Positions 35,694-45,944 are shown, counted from the stretch's first letter. The stretch: 64,000 bases of DNA from Flavicella sediminum (GCF_006381105.1 NZ_VDET01000002.1:1091578-1155577); one strand, 5' to 3'. Numbers and translations: made by a program. Notes: generated from the sequence alone by a model not told the origin.

Positions 35694-38183
35694 CTAAAAA
35701 ATATATTTCATTGAAGCGGTGAAATTTCTTCCAGGAGCACTTATTCCTGAAGCAAATTCTTTATAATGTTCGTCGAAGATATTGTCGACTTTTATTTGAA
35801 GGTCTATGTTTCTATTCAATTCATAGTACAAAGAATAATTTAAAGTCTGCCAACGCGGGGTACCCGCATATTTTTCATCATCCGTACTTGCTGATTCATC
35901 AATTACAGGAGTTTGTTCAACATTATCAATTCCTTCACTTAAATTGTAATCCTCAATATTTTTTGTTGCATTGAAAATATAATTCAATCCGGTTCTTAAT
36001 TTATTCACTTTATAAACAAAAGACAAACTACCAAATAGCGGAGGAATAGATGATAAAGGTTCATGAGAGTCATAGGTTTTTCCTTTTGTAAAAGTTAAAT
36101 CACCGCTTGTTTCCCAGTGTTCATTAATTTCACCATGAAAACTAAAGGTTCCTCCTTTTACAAAAGCATTCCCTCTATTCACATTGGCAAAAACACTTAC
36201 CTCTTCGCCTTCAAAAGTAATTGTTGTTGCTCCTTCTTTTTGTTGATCGATATCAAAGGGTGCTCTAATTATATAATTGTAAAGTAGCGTGTAGTACACA
36301 TTAAAACCTACGCTAAACAAGCGGTGGTTAAAATATTGTTTGATTCCAAATTCAGAATTATAGGCATATTCCGGTTTTAAATTTACATTTGGAACAGTAA
36401 CTGCCCCGCTTTTTTCTCTAATTTTTCCAATATCATCAATATTAGGCGATCTAAAACCTGAAGAAAGTACCATGCTTATTTTAGTGGCTTTTTTAGGTTT
36501 ATAAATATGACCTATTGTAGCGGTAACTGCGGAATTTTTTAAGGCCAAATTGACATCTGGCAAAGTAACATCTGTTTCAGGACTTACACCCCAAAAAGCA
36601 TTTAATTGGGTATTTGTAAAACGAAGTCCCGTGTTTAAAGTATGTTTTTCGTCCAAATCTTGTCGGTAGCCCACGTACATAGCTTGGGTAAAATAATCAC
36701 TTCCGCCATCAGGATACCTAGTTAGAACATCAAAATAATCTGCTACTCCGGTAATGCTATTTGTTTCTGTATTGACACTTAATTGCTCTCCTTTAGAAGT
36801 AGAATTGACTTTGTTGTAAACAACTTCAAAACCATACGAAAGTGTTTTATTTTTCTTTTCTGTTAAAGCGACAGAAAAATCGGCATTGATGCTAAATACA
36901 TTTACATTTTCAAAGCGGGAAGTCCGATCTAGAGAACCTAATTTTCGATTCACTCTTGATTCATCAATATCTTGAAAGGCGAGTGTTACAGTACCTTTAT
37001 CTATCCAACGACTAATTTCTTCAAATTCTAATTGTGTTGAAAAAAGCATTCTTGTTTGTGGTCCATAATACCATTCTGCAAACTTCAAGTCACCACCCGA
37101 ACGTTCTGTTAAACGATCAAACCTAGGAATATTTGAAGATTCTGAATATTGAAAATTAAACATCAACTCGGTATCATTTGAGACTGGCAGGTATACTTTT
37201 TGCAGAAAATCAAATTGAGAATAGCCTGTATTTTTCTGAAGGTTTGGATCTGAATTTACAAGAGACTCATTGTTGTTATAAGTTGGAGTATTGTTAGAAT
37301 AATTAAAAACTTTCCCCCAATCGTCATAACCATGAGAACGATTTTTTCCCATTTTTAAATCGCCAAACTTACTATAAGAAAGGTTGGTGTAAAAAGCCCA
37401 TTTGCTAAAGCTCATTTCCGTATCAAACTGTGTTGTTATTTCGTTATTAACAGAGCTTACTCTAGAAAAAATAGAAGAATTTGATTCCTTATATTCAGAT
37501 GTTTTTAATTTTTTGGTGTAATAATGAATCACACCACCTAAGGCATCAGAACCATAAATAACGGATGACGGACCAAAAACAACCTCTACCCTATCTAAAA
37601 TAGATGGCGAAACTGTAATTGCATTTTGAAGGTGTCCTTTTCTATAAATGGCATTGTTCATTCGAACCCCATCAACAACTAACAAAACTCTGTTAGACTC
37701 TAATCCTCTCAACACCGGGCTACCCCCACCGAATTGCGTTTTTTGAATTTTAATCCCAGGGCTTTTCGCTAATAAATCTGCAGTAGTTTGGGGTGATATT
37801 CTCTTAATATCTTTAGAAGTAAGGACAACTGTTTGTTCCGCAATACGATTGTTATTTTCTTTGACTCTTGAAACAGAGAGCACTACTTCCTCTAATCTTT
37901 CTGTGATTTTTTCTAAAACAAACTTAAAATCCGTTTTATAAAAACTTAGGACTTGCTCCTTTTCTTTGATGTATAAATAGTGATAAAAGAAAACGAATTC
38001 TTCACGATCAAAAGCTGAAAGATCAACTTGACCATTTATATCGGTATACACCACTAGAGACTTGTCCTTGTTAGAAACAGAAACCCCTTTTATAGGCAGT
38101 CCTGAATCGCTTCCAAGCACAGTCAATTTTTGTGCGCTTAACGAGGCACAAACCAGCATAAAAAAAATCAGATATTTCTCCAT
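35694..38183 (-). CDS. TonB-dependent receptor (heme/vitamin B12-like class)
   Basis: 829 residues. Signal peptide ending LSAQ, a short carboxypeptidase-like domain (about 18-90), plug domain with SPVLRGLESNRVLLVVDGVRM and FGPSSVIYGSDALGG, then a barrel ending NFTASMKYIF. The plug wording is that of heme and cobalamin receptors, but no heme-binding proof is visible. It overlaps recO by one base and is third in porZ-recO-receptor. Confidence 0.85.
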   Translation of the reverse strand: MEKYLIFFMLVCASLSAQKLTVLGSDSGLPIKGVSVSNKDKSLVVYTDINGQVDLSAFDREEFVFFYHYLYIKEKEQVLSFYKTDFKFVLEKITERLEEVVLSVSRVKENNNRIAEQTVVLTSKDIKRISPQTTADLLAKSPGIKIQKTQFGGGSPVLRGLESNRVLLVVDGVRMNNAIYRKGHLQNAITVSPSILDRVEVVFGPSSVIYGSDALGGVIHYYTKKLKTSEYKESNSSIFSRVSSVNNEITTQFDTEMSFSKWAFYTNLSYSKFGDLKMGKNRSHGYDDWGKVFNYSNNTPTYNNNESLVNSDPNLQKNTGYSQFDFLQKVYLPVSNDTELMFNFQYSESSNIPRFDRLTERSGGDLKFAEWYYGPQTRMLFSTQLEFEEISRWIDKGTVTLAFQDIDESRVNRKLGSLDRTSRFENVNVFSINADFSVALTEKKNKTLSYGFEVVYNKVNSTSKGEQLSVNTETNSITGVADYFDVLTRYPDGGSDYFTQAMYVGYRQDLDEKHTLNTGLRFTNTQLNAFWGVSPETDVTLPDVNLALKNSAVTATIGHIYKPKKATKISMVLSSGFRSPNIDDIGKIREKSGAVTVPNVNLKPEYAYNSEFGIKQYFNHRLFSVGFNVYYTLLYNYIIRAPFDIDQQKEGATTITFEGEEVSVFANVNRGNAFVKGGTFSFHGEINEHWETSGDLTFTKGKTYDSHEPLSSIPPLFGSLSFVYKVNKLRTGLNYIFNATKNIEDYNLSEGIDNVEQTPVIDESASTDDEKYAGTPRWQTLNYSLYYELNRNIDLQIKVDNIFDEHYKEFASGISAPGRNFTASMKYIF

Positions 38184-38902
38184 TAACTAAACAATTCCTT
38201 CAATATATATTGTGATTTTGGCTTTTTAAAACCGGATAGGTGCAATTCAAAATATTCAATTAAAACCTCTAAAAGCTTTTGTCGTTGAACAACACTTAAG
38301 CTAATACTTTCTATAGTATCAAAATTTATGCCTAACAATTTCTTAAAGATAATTAAATCATCACCACCTACAAAACTACCAAAAGGCATTGAGTTTGAAA
38401 AACAACCATCCACCAGACTAAAGTAAGAATAATGGCTATTTTTATCATCTGGATAAAAGCCTAAAAATTTGGTTAAAGACACTAAAAAAAGTAAATGAAA
38501 ATTAGCTACTTTATCATGCAAATCGAGCCATTTTAAAGAATTGGATAAAAATGAAAATAACTCCGAATTGCCTTCTTCTTCTCGAATTGAATTGCTCAGC
38601 ATTTCAGCAATAAAATAGACCATAGATTGCTTTGTGAAATCGACAAATATGTTTTCATATACATACCATGTTTTCACTTCTTTTATAGAATTTAAGTTCC
38701 CTTTATCGTTATGACTAACCACCAACTCTAACTGACTTAAAGGTTGAAAATACACAGAACGTAATTTGCCTTTTTTACTTTTAAGAATACCTCGTAGCAT
38801 ATACGAGTTAAGACCCGCCTCCTCTGTATAGCATTTTACTATAAGGCTAGAGTCGCCATATTTTAAGCTATTTAGTACAATTGCTTTTGTGACTAATTGC
38901 AT
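38183..38902 (-). CDS. recO: DNA repair protein RecO
   Basis: 239 residues. RecO helps RecR load RecA at single-strand gaps (RecFOR pathway). The N-terminal OB fold reads KAIVLNSLKYGDSSLIVKCYTEE and a helical C-terminal domain follows. The cysteines that form a zinc site in some RecO proteins are not arranged as CxxC here. The gene overlaps the porZ-like gene by one base upstream and the TonB receptor by one base downstream. Confidence 0.93.
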   Translation of the reverse strand: MQLVTKAIVLNSLKYGDSSLIVKCYTEEAGLNSYMLRGILKSKKGKLRSVYFQPLSQLELVVSHNDKGNLNSIKEVKTWYVYENIFVDFTKQSMVYFIAEMLSNSIREEEGNSELFSFLSNSLKWLDLHDKVANFHLLFLVSLTKFLGFYPDDKNSHYSYFSLVDGCFSNSMPFGSFVGGDDLIIFKKLLGINFDTIESISLSVVQRQKLLEVLIEYFELHLSGFKKPKSQYILKELFS

Positions 38903-41193
38903 TAATTAATGATGGCTATTTTAGTGGTTGATGTCTGGTTCCCTTCGGCATTGAACAAAAGTACAATATACACACCTGAAGCGACTGGTGTACCTGACAG
39001 ATTTTTTTTATCCCAAACAATTTTACCACCAAATTGCGATTGTCCTTCAATGGTATTTGATTCAAAAACTAAATTTCCACTTACATCCAAAATTTTTACA
39101 TTTGTTCCATTTGGAATATTAGCGCCATCTTTTCCTACAATAGAAACTTTATCATGGTGTTTCAAAGCTGGGTTTGGATAGCCATAAACTTTGGTCAATT
39201 CTTCACCATAAGCAGCAATTTCACTGTTGTAAGCGACCATTCCTTTATCTGTTAAGAAAAATACTTTTCCTGTTGAATCGTCTATTTTTATTTTCTTAAT
39301 AAAGTTTGAAGGCAATGGTGAATTACTTGTATTAAATGAAGCCAATGTTTCTCTACCTGTTGAATTTGTTTGGAGTACACCTCCAGTAGCTGTTCCAAAC
39401 CATTTGTTGTTGGCTCCATCTACTAAAATAGAATTAATTCTAGAGTCTCCTAATAATTTTTCATTTGCCCCTTTTTCAGTTATAATTATAGGTTCCGGTC
39501 CTTCGAATTCTGTAAAAACATTGTCCCCTTCGGTAAACCTCACCAAACCATTATTTGTACCTATCCAAATATTATTTGTTTGATCTACGGCAATCGAATT
39601 AACTCTTTTAGAAGGCAAGGCACCTTGCGCCTCTGTTTCTCCAATTTTAGCTATTTTTAAATCTTCTCCTTCTTTTCCATTTGTAACCAAAACACCTTCC
39701 CCTTTGGTTGCCATCCAAATATTGTCATTTTTATCAACAACAATATCATAGGTTCGGGTTTCTCCTGCTCCAGATTCTAAAATACTTGAAAAATTTATTT
39801 TTTGAACGGCGCTATTGTCAACAACTCTATTTAAAAGTTCATTATTTTTCCCCCAAGGAGTTGCCAACCATAAATCGCCAGCGCTATCAAATTTAGAGCT
39901 AGTTACTAAAGTAACCGATCCAGAGCCAGCAAAACTAGTTAAACCTCCACTTGCAGTATTCAAAACATCAACAATTTCATCATCTTCTACGATAAGCAAG
40001 CCATTCCAAAATGAACCAATATAGACTCTATTGGAATTTGTAGGATCTATCAATATGTCTACTAAATCTCGAGCCGTTGAAGGAATATGAACCCAATTAT
40101 CTCCGTCAAAATGTGTTACGCCAAGTTTTCTGTTTTGAATATTAAAATTACTATCGTCGTAGCCGCCATAAACCAACCAAAGGTGATCATCATTGATTTC
40201 TAGCGAAAATATATCATTGGAATTAGGTCCCTTAGGGTGAATTTCAATAAACGTATCTAAGGCAGTAAAATCAGTCAATAACAATCCTTTTTCCTTTGTT
40301 CCTAAATAAATTATCTCCCCCTCAACATATACAGAATTTATATCACTGGATGTAAGATCAACATTATGTAAACTATTATAACTAGAGTTAAAAATGGTTG
40401 CACTATTTTCTGTTCCCACAATTAAATGGACTTGATCAGTATTGAAATGAACAATATCTTCGGAAGCTGTAAGTTTTAATTCAAGGCTGGTTCTATCAAC
40501 AATTTTGTTGATTTTATTACCAATCGAAACAAGTACTTCATTGTTAAAGACTTCCAATTGCTCGAAGTTTCCTGAAAAGTTCAAGTTCCAATTTTGAAAA
40601 TCATTTAAATTAGTTGTAATATCCGCTATATACACACCTTGATCTGAAGCTGCATAAATATACCCCCCTTCAACCAACAAGTCGTTTATAAAAACGTCTG
40701 TAGAATTGTCTCCAATAAATAATGTGTCTACAAACTCATTCTTTATCAAATCAAAGACAACAATTCCGAATTGCATTGATAAATAAATTTTGTTATCAAA
40801 TTCTGAAATTGAATTTATACTTTTAAATGTAGAGACGTTTGATATAGAAATATCAACATATTTTTTTACAGTTCCGTCGTTTAACAAAAGTTCAAACACT
40901 CCATCTTCATAAGCAATAACAAAAACAGAATTATTTACACTGTAGTGCATTGCAGAAGTTGTACCTCCATACAAACCATTTACTGATGATAGTTTAGCAA
41001 CTTCCTCTGTTGATGTATTATAGGTAAAAGCTGAATTATCCACGATTACTCGAATAATATCACCGCTTTTATGAAATTCTTTTACATTTACATATGAAAA
41101 AAAATCTTCCCATTTTTCACTGAAATTGGTTTGGGCTTTAAGGTTTATTAATGTAAAAAACAGTAATAAAAATATCGTGATGTTATTTCTCAT
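38902..41193 (-). CDS. porZ: PorZ-like type IX secretion protein (two beta-propellers plus CTD)
   Basis: 763 residues from the ATG at 41193 (the frame runs to a TTG at 41223). Signal peptide ending LKAQ; many propeller blades with two-component-regulator-type motifs (IWIGTNNGLVRF, LWLATPWG, KWFGTATGGVL); a C-terminal ~90-residue T9SS sorting-like domain beginning near VYGYPNPA and ending SGVYIVLLFNAEG. In Porphyromonas PorZ is part of the surface attachment complex that delivers anionic LPS to T9SS cargo. A recO neighbour is also familiar to me for this gene in flavobacteria. An exact -7 box is at 41229-41236. Confidence 0.82.
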   Translation of the reverse strand: MRNNITIFLLLFFTLINLKAQTNFSEKWEDFFSYVNVKEFHKSGDIIRVIVDNSAFTYNTSTEEVAKLSSVNGLYGGTTSAMHYSVNNSVFVIAYEDGVFELLLNDGTVKKYVDISISNVSTFKSINSISEFDNKIYLSMQFGIVVFDLIKNEFVDTLFIGDNSTDVFINDLLVEGGYIYAASDQGVYIADITTNLNDFQNWNLNFSGNFEQLEVFNNEVLVSIGNKINKIVDRTSLELKLTASEDIVHFNTDQVHLIVGTENSATIFNSSYNSLHNVDLTSSDINSVYVEGEIIYLGTKEKGLLLTDFTALDTFIEIHPKGPNSNDIFSLEINDDHLWLVYGGYDDSNFNIQNRKLGVTHFDGDNWVHIPSTARDLVDILIDPTNSNRVYIGSFWNGLLIVEDDEIVDVLNTASGGLTSFAGSGSVTLVTSSKFDSAGDLWLATPWGKNNELLNRVVDNSAVQKINFSSILESGAGETRTYDIVVDKNDNIWMATKGEGVLVTNGKEGEDLKIAKIGETEAQGALPSKRVNSIAVDQTNNIWIGTNNGLVRFTEGDNVFTEFEGPEPIIITEKGANEKLLGDSRINSILVDGANNKWFGTATGGVLQTNSTGRETLASFNTSNSPLPSNFIKKIKIDDSTGKVFFLTDKGMVAYNSEIAAYGEELTKVYGYPNPALKHHDKVSIVGKDGANIPNGTNVKILDVSGNLVFESNTIEGQSQFGGKIVWDKKNLSGTPVASGVYIVLLFNAEGNQTSTTKIAIIN

Positions 41194-41228
41194 AAAATAC
41201 TTCTTATCTAAACTTAGAAACAAAAGCC

Positions 41229-41236
41229 CAAAGATA
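41229..41236 (-). promoter_or_regulatory. -7 promoter box of the porZ-recO-receptor operon
   Basis: TATCTTTG on the minus strand matches TAnnTTTG exactly, 35 nt before the porZ ATG. Confidence 0.45.
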
Positions 41237-41355
41237 AGAATTTTATAAGCTATTCAATTAACCAACCTATTTAAAACCCAATAGCACTTTTATTGTTCTT
41301 GGAGCTCCTAAAACTTTTTTACGCGAACTATTTTGGCTGAATTTGCCCTAAAATA

Positions 41356-42459
41356 CTATTCAATAGTGTGGATTGTCATAAATCGTTTGGTTACTCTTTC
41401 TCCCATCTCATACAAAACAATATCAGGATTTTCCTTCAACAATAACTTTTTGTCAAATTGATGATTGTAAATAAAAACAACCTCACTAAAAGTAGCTCTA
41501 AAATAATTTATTAAAAAATCGGAATAAGAATCTCTTAACACGACAATTTTTAAATTATTTAATGCTCCTTCATTTAAATACCTAAACTCATAATTGTTTT
41601 TTTCTAAGCGATGATAAAAGGGAACTTCCAAGTTTTTTTCTGCTTTACGACCTAATTCATTTTTTAAACTAATTTTTGGAGCTATTTCTTCCATCTCTTT
41701 ATTCAAAATTTTTCCTATATCTCCAATTCTTTTGGAGTTATAAGTAATTGTGTCAATACTTTCTTTTGTTAATAACAGCATGTTATGATTATTAACTTTA
41801 ATTTGCTCCATGATTTTCAAATACCCTTCAAACGCACCTATTTCATTCCAATGTGTGTCTGTTTTAAAATACAACTGTTGTTGCTTTTTAGCTTTCAAAG
41901 TACTTCTTAAGTCAATTAAATTTGGGTATGCCTCTACAATTTGATCCAATTTTGTTTTTTGCTTATGTATTTTATAGGGTAAATACTCGGTATAAATACT
42001 ATGCTTACCTGGAACAACACTCACATAAAATTGAATCTTATTTTGAACACTCCAGTTTTCGGCAGCTTCAAGATTATTTTTAATGGTATACACTTCATCC
42101 TTTGTAAACACAACTTCTCCTTTTACCTGAGAAAAGGCTTGATGATAATTATTTCCTAGAAATAGCCAGCCTTCTTTTCCAAATAATACTTTATGTACCG
42201 AAGGCGTTTCATTAAAAATATTACTTACGTATTCATTATAAAAATTATAGAGTAAAAATCGGGTTCCAAAATTATCTGTATAAAAACTTTTCAGGTCAAT
42301 TATAGAACGCTTTACGTCTCTTAAGGAGCCCATTTTTAACGAAACTAACTTCCTGTTTTCATTCTGCTTGTATTTCTTTTCAACATCCGTAAACATTAAA
42401 ATTGTTGGTACCAATAACATGAAAATAAAACAAAATATAAGTGCAATTTTCCCTTTCAT
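41356..42459 (-). CDS. AlgJ/AlgX-like O-acetyltransferase component (SGNH-like)
   Basis: 367 residues. One N-terminal membrane segment (about 6-24) then a periplasmic SGNH-hydrolase-like domain. The expected catalytic residues are present: Asp201 and His203 in TDTHWNE, and Ser311 in LRDSYSD, matching the Asp-His and Ser positions of AlgX/AlgJ. It should place acetyl groups on a secreted polymer. It follows the MBOAT gene by 4 bp, and the pair is a standard acetylation module. The polymer is unknown, as no synthase gene is nearby. Confidence 0.85.
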   Translation of the reverse strand: MKGKIALIFCFIFMLLVPTILMFTDVEKKYKQNENRKLVSLKMGSLRDVKRSIIDLKSFYTDNFGTRFLLYNFYNEYVSNIFNETPSVHKVLFGKEGWLFLGNNYHQAFSQVKGEVVFTKDEVYTIKNNLEAAENWSVQNKIQFYVSVVPGKHSIYTEYLPYKIHKQKTKLDQIVEAYPNLIDLRSTLKAKKQQQLYFKTDTHWNEIGAFEGYLKIMEQIKVNNHNMLLLTKESIDTITYNSKRIGDIGKILNKEMEEIAPKISLKNELGRKAEKNLEVPFYHRLEKNNYEFRYLNEGALNNLKIVVLRDSYSDFLINYFRATFSEVVFIYNHQFDKKLLLKENPDIVLYEMGERVTKRFMTIHTIE

Positions 42460-42463
42460 AGAA

Positions 42464-43864
42464 TTAAAATTTAAAATAAATAAAGGGGTTATAAGCTCCT
42501 ATTGCGATATACACATAACACACAAACAACAAAACCATTAAAACCATAATCCTAAGTATAGACAAGGTAAGTACATTACTTATTTGACTCTTTATCATGG
42601 TTTTTAATTTATCATACAAAGGAAAAGAAAACAAAATAGACAAGGCAAAAGCAACTATGGTTTCCATTCTCAAAGAAAAATTTAAAATATCAAGATCCAT
42701 AATTGGCGTGTAAACGAACAATTGCTTTATATAAATAAATGCATGCTCCATAGTAGCGGCTCTAAAAAAGACCAAACCAATCATAACCACACCCAATACG
42801 TATACATGTTTTGCAACTCTTGGCATTTTCTTAAGCCACCCTCCTTTTTCAATCAATAAAAAAAGTCCGTGCCAAAGCCCCCAAATTACATAATTCCAAG
42901 CCGCTCCATGCCATAAGCCTGTTACGGCAAAAACAATCAGTAAATTCAGTAAAACTCTTTGTTTACTTTTTCTGTTTCCTCCTAAAGATATATAAACATA
43001 ATCTCTAAACCAAGTAGACATGGTGATATGCCAACGTCTCCAAAACTCTTTTATAGAACTAGAAATATATGGGTAATTAAAGTTCTCTGGAAAATCGAAG
43101 CCAAACATTTTTCCTAAACCAATAGCCATATCGGCATAACCTGAAACATCAAAATAAACATACAGCGTATATGCAATAATTCCAAGCCAATTAAACAAGG
43201 TTCCATAACCTAAAGTCGACTCAAAAGCAAGATCGGAGATAACAACTAAATTATTCGCAATAAACAACTTTTTGAAAAGACCTTTTACAAACCTTTCAAT
43301 ACCATAAGCAAACCTTGAAACGTTTAAAACTTTATTCTTTAGCTGATGCTGAATCTCTTCATACCGAACAATTGGCCCTGCCACTAACTGAGGAAATAAA
43401 GACACATAGGTAACAAAATCAATGAAATTAGTACATGCCTTAACTTTACCACGATAAACATCAATAGTATAAGACATTGTTTGGAAGGTAAAAAAACTAA
43501 TTCCCAAAGGCATAACAATACTCAATGGATTTATTACGACTGAAGAATACACAACTCCAAATAAATCATTTAGATTTTCAATAATAAAATTGGCATATTT
43601 AAAATAAATTAAAATTCCTAAATTGAAAAAAACCGAAAAATACAAGCCTAATTTCTTGTATCCTTTTGAAATGAAAATTCCACTACTATAATCAACTAAT
43701 GAAGAGAGCACCAATAAAACAACCATTTTTCTTTCTCCCCAAGCATAAAATGCCAAACTAAAAACTAAAAGGACAATATTCTTTAATTTCTTTGGGGCCA
43801 AGTAAAACACTAAAATGGCTAGCGGCAAAAACAGAAATAGAAAAATAGGATCGCTAAACAGCAT
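42464..43864 (-). CDS. MBOAT family O-acyltransferase (AlgI-like)
   Basis: 466 residues from the ATG at 43864; a longer frame to 43885 adds seven residues from a TTG. About 11 membrane helices; the family core is visible in FFTFQTMSYTIDVYRGK, FPQLVAGPIVRY, EFWRRWHITMSTWFRDYVYI and the catalytic histidine in GLWHGAAWNYVIWG. It carries an acetyl group across the inner membrane for the AlgJ-like partner encoded 4 bp downstream. It is divergent from the CYTH gene and has an exact -7 box at 43883-43890. Confidence 0.93.
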   Translation of the reverse strand: MLFSDPIFLFLFLPLAILVFYLAPKKLKNIVLLVFSLAFYAWGERKMVVLLVLSSLVDYSSGIFISKGYKKLGLYFSVFFNLGILIYFKYANFIIENLNDLFGVVYSSVVINPLSIVMPLGISFFTFQTMSYTIDVYRGKVKACTNFIDFVTYVSLFPQLVAGPIVRYEEIQHQLKNKVLNVSRFAYGIERFVKGLFKKLFIANNLVVISDLAFESTLGYGTLFNWLGIIAYTLYVYFDVSGYADMAIGLGKMFGFDFPENFNYPYISSSIKEFWRRWHITMSTWFRDYVYISLGGNRKSKQRVLLNLLIVFAVTGLWHGAAWNYVIWGLWHGLFLLIEKGGWLKKMPRVAKHVYVLGVVMIGLVFFRAATMEHAFIYIKQLFVYTPIMDLDILNFSLRMETIVAFALSILFSFPLYDKLKTMIKSQISNVLTLSILRIMVLMVLLFVCYVYIAIGAYNPFIYFKF

Positions 43865-43882
43865 AGTTGATAAATTGTTTGG

Positions 43883-43890
43883 CAAATATA
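43883..43890 (-). promoter_or_regulatory. -7 promoter box of the MBOAT/AlgJ-like pair
   Basis: TATATTTG on the minus strand matches TAnnTTTG exactly, 18 nt before the ATG at 43864. Confidence 0.42.
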
Positions 43891-43953
43891 TCTATTAACA
43901 TTGTATTTATAAAAAGTATTATTTTAGCCTCAATTTACAAATAGCCTCCATAA

Positions 43954-44427
43954 ATGAATGTTGAAATAGAAAGAAAATTTTTAGTAAAAACAAATGCCTT
44001 TATTAAGGAAAGTTATCAGAAAAATCATATTGAACAAGGCTTTTTAAATTCCAACAAAAACAGAGTTGTTAGAGTCCGAATAAAAGATGAAACTTCTTAT
44101 TTAACCATAAAAGGCTTGACTTCAAAATCGGGTACCACACGTTTTGAATGGGAAAAAGAAATTGCATTAGAAGATGGAAAACAATTGCTAGAAATTTGTG
44201 AACAGACCATTATTCAAAAAATCCGCTATTTGGTAAAACATAAAAAACATGTGTATGAAATTGATGTATTTCTAGGAGAGAACGAGGGTTTAATTGTGGC
44301 TGAAATTGAATTAAGTTCGGAAGATGAACACTTTGAAAAGCCAGAGTGGTTAGGAGCTGAAGTAACTGGAATAACTAAATACTACAACTCTCAACTAAGT
44401 GTGCAACCTTTTAAAAATTGGTCCTAA
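43954..44427 (+). CDS. CYTH domain protein (inorganic triphosphatase-like)
   Basis: 157 residues, a single CYTH triphosphate tunnel domain. The ExExK signature appears as EIERK at the N-terminus (Glu4, Glu6, Lys8), with further basic and acidic strand residues (RVRIKDE, YLTIKG, FEWEKEI, EIDVFLGENEGL, AEIELSS). Bacterial stand-alone members usually hydrolyse inorganic tripolyphosphate or bind triphosphates with Mg2+. It is a single gene, divergent from the acetylation pair. The following 180 bp contain only a weak CTTGG/CCAAG stem and no gene. Confidence 0.9.
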   Translation: MNVEIERKFLVKTNAFIKESYQKNHIEQGFLNSNKNRVVRVRIKDETSYLTIKGLTSKSGTTRFEWEKEIALEDGKQLLEICEQTIIQKIRYLVKHKKHVYEIDVFLGENEGLIVAEIELSSEDEHFEKPEWLGAEVTGITKYYNSQLSVQPFKNWS

Positions 44428-44609
44428 AAAAACTTGGACTCCCTGAAACAGAGAGCCCAAGATATAAATAAATCCTACCCCTAAGATTTACATTTTTTTC
44501 TTATTCTTTTCTAAGATAGTTCATCTTATTTAATTCTGCAACAATTATTTAAAAAATATGAACCTATGTTTAGGTTTTTATTCACACCCAGAATAGCAGC
44601 TAAAAAAAT

Positions 44610-45944
44610 CTAAGATGTTTTTAAAGGGAAAATTAATTTTACAATTGTCCCTTGTTTATCCTTATTTTCAAGGTCGTTGATACTAATAAACACATCACTA
44701 CTATCATACAATAATTTGATTCTTTTTTCTGTTGCAGTCGCTCCAAAAAATTTCTTTTTTGTCAATAATTTCTTTTTTTGTTTCCTTGAATTTTTGATAC
44801 CAATTCCATTATCTTCAATGGTCATATGAATATAGGCACCTTGCTTTAACAACTTCAGCTCTATTCGTTTCTTACCTTTTTTGTCTACAAGTCCGTGCCA
44901 AATAGAATTTTCTATAAAGGGCTGCAAAAAAAGTGGAGGAACCGAAATTGAATTTAAATTTAACTGAGGATCAATACTTTTAACAAACTCAAAGCCTCCA
45001 GAAATCCGTACTTTTTCTAAACCTATATACACCTCTAACAATTCCAATTCTTCAGCCAAAGTTATTTCAGACCTTTCCGAATTGGCTAATATTTGTCGAA
45101 TTAATTTTGAAAACGAGGTGATGTATTCTGATGCCTCATCAATATTATTTTTTAAAACGAAATTGTTAATTGAGTTAAGAGAATTAAACAAAAAATGTGG
45201 ATTCATTTGACTTTGCAAAGCTGTCATTTTTAACTCAGCAGCTTCTTTTTGTTTTAAGAGGTACTGTACTTTAAAAACTGATTTTTTTTCTACAATTTGA
45301 ACAAAAATACGCCCCATTATAAAGGTAAAAACAAAAGCATCTATCAAAGCACCTACATAAGTAAAAATCATTGGCTCTATGCCTAGCGCAATCATTTCTT
45401 CATTACCAATAAGCACTCTAGAAAACGTACTCACATTTCCCAAAAGCAAAAAAGTTACCGAACCAAAAATAAAATAACCAACATTTCGCCCTTTGACCTT
45501 GGCCAGCGCAAAATAAGAAATGATTGAAAACAGTGCGATCAAAACAGAAAACACAAAAACAATCAGGCGGTAAACATGAGCACCAAAAAGAAAATGAACC
45601 AAGGGTATTAACACAACAAAAACAAGTAATACTTTTATTTCCAAAACAAAGTAAACATCCCAAGCAGGTAGTTTTCGTTTTGTTGAAATTAAAATCCTTG
45701 CAAACTGAACATAAAAAACAAAAGACAGGTAAAGAATTGAATAATTACAATAGGTATAAAAATCAACCAAAAAATAAGGGACTATTGGTTTTAAAAAATA
45801 TAAGAAGATACACAACAAATACAAACTGTAAAACAGAAACAATTTGTTTTTGTTTTGTAAAAAAACCGTGAAATTAATTAAGAATAAAACGAGTAATGCT
45901 CCTCGAATCCAAGAAAACACTTCTGCATGGAAGTCGTTAAACAT
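44610..45944 (-). CDS. LytS-type sensor histidine kinase with 7TM region
   Basis: 444 residues. Seven or eight hydrophobic segments (about 10-215) resemble the 7TMR-DISM sensor. A short coiled coil leads to the His_kinase domain with His250 in QMNPHFLFNSLNS and an HATPase with FIENSIWHG and EDNGIGI. It would phosphorylate the LytTR regulator encoded just upstream (1-nt gap). No sensing domain outside the membrane is visible, so the signal is unknown. Confidence 0.88.
   Translation of the reverse strand: MFNDFHAEVFSWIRGALLVLFLINFTVFLQNKNKLFLFYSLYLLCIFLYFLKPIVPYFLVDFYTYCNYSILYLSFVFYVQFARILISTKRKLPAWDVYFVLEIKVLLVFVVLIPLVHFLFGAHVYRLIVFVFSVLIALFSIISYFALAKVKGRNVGYFIFGSVTFLLLGNVSTFSRVLIGNEEMIALGIEPMIFTYVGALIDAFVFTFIMGRIFVQIVEKKSVFKVQYLLKQKEAAELKMTALQSQMNPHFLFNSLNSINNFVLKNNIDEASEYITSFSKLIRQILANSERSEITLAEELELLEVYIGLEKVRISGGFEFVKSIDPQLNLNSISVPPLFLQPFIENSIWHGLVDKKGKKRIELKLLKQGAYIHMTIEDNGIGIKNSRKQKKKLLTKKKFFGATATEKRIKLLYDSSDVFISINDLENKDKQGTIVKLIFPLKTS

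Noticed and set aside
44428..44609. Terminator or RNA between the CYTH and LytS-type genes
   Set aside because: Only a weak CTTGG/CCAAG stem with mismatches and no adjoining T run; not enough to call.
45524..45871. 115-codon plus-strand ORF
   Set aside because: Lies fully inside the well-supported LytS-type kinase gene on the other strand; Lys/Gln-rich shadow of Phe/Leu-rich membrane codons.
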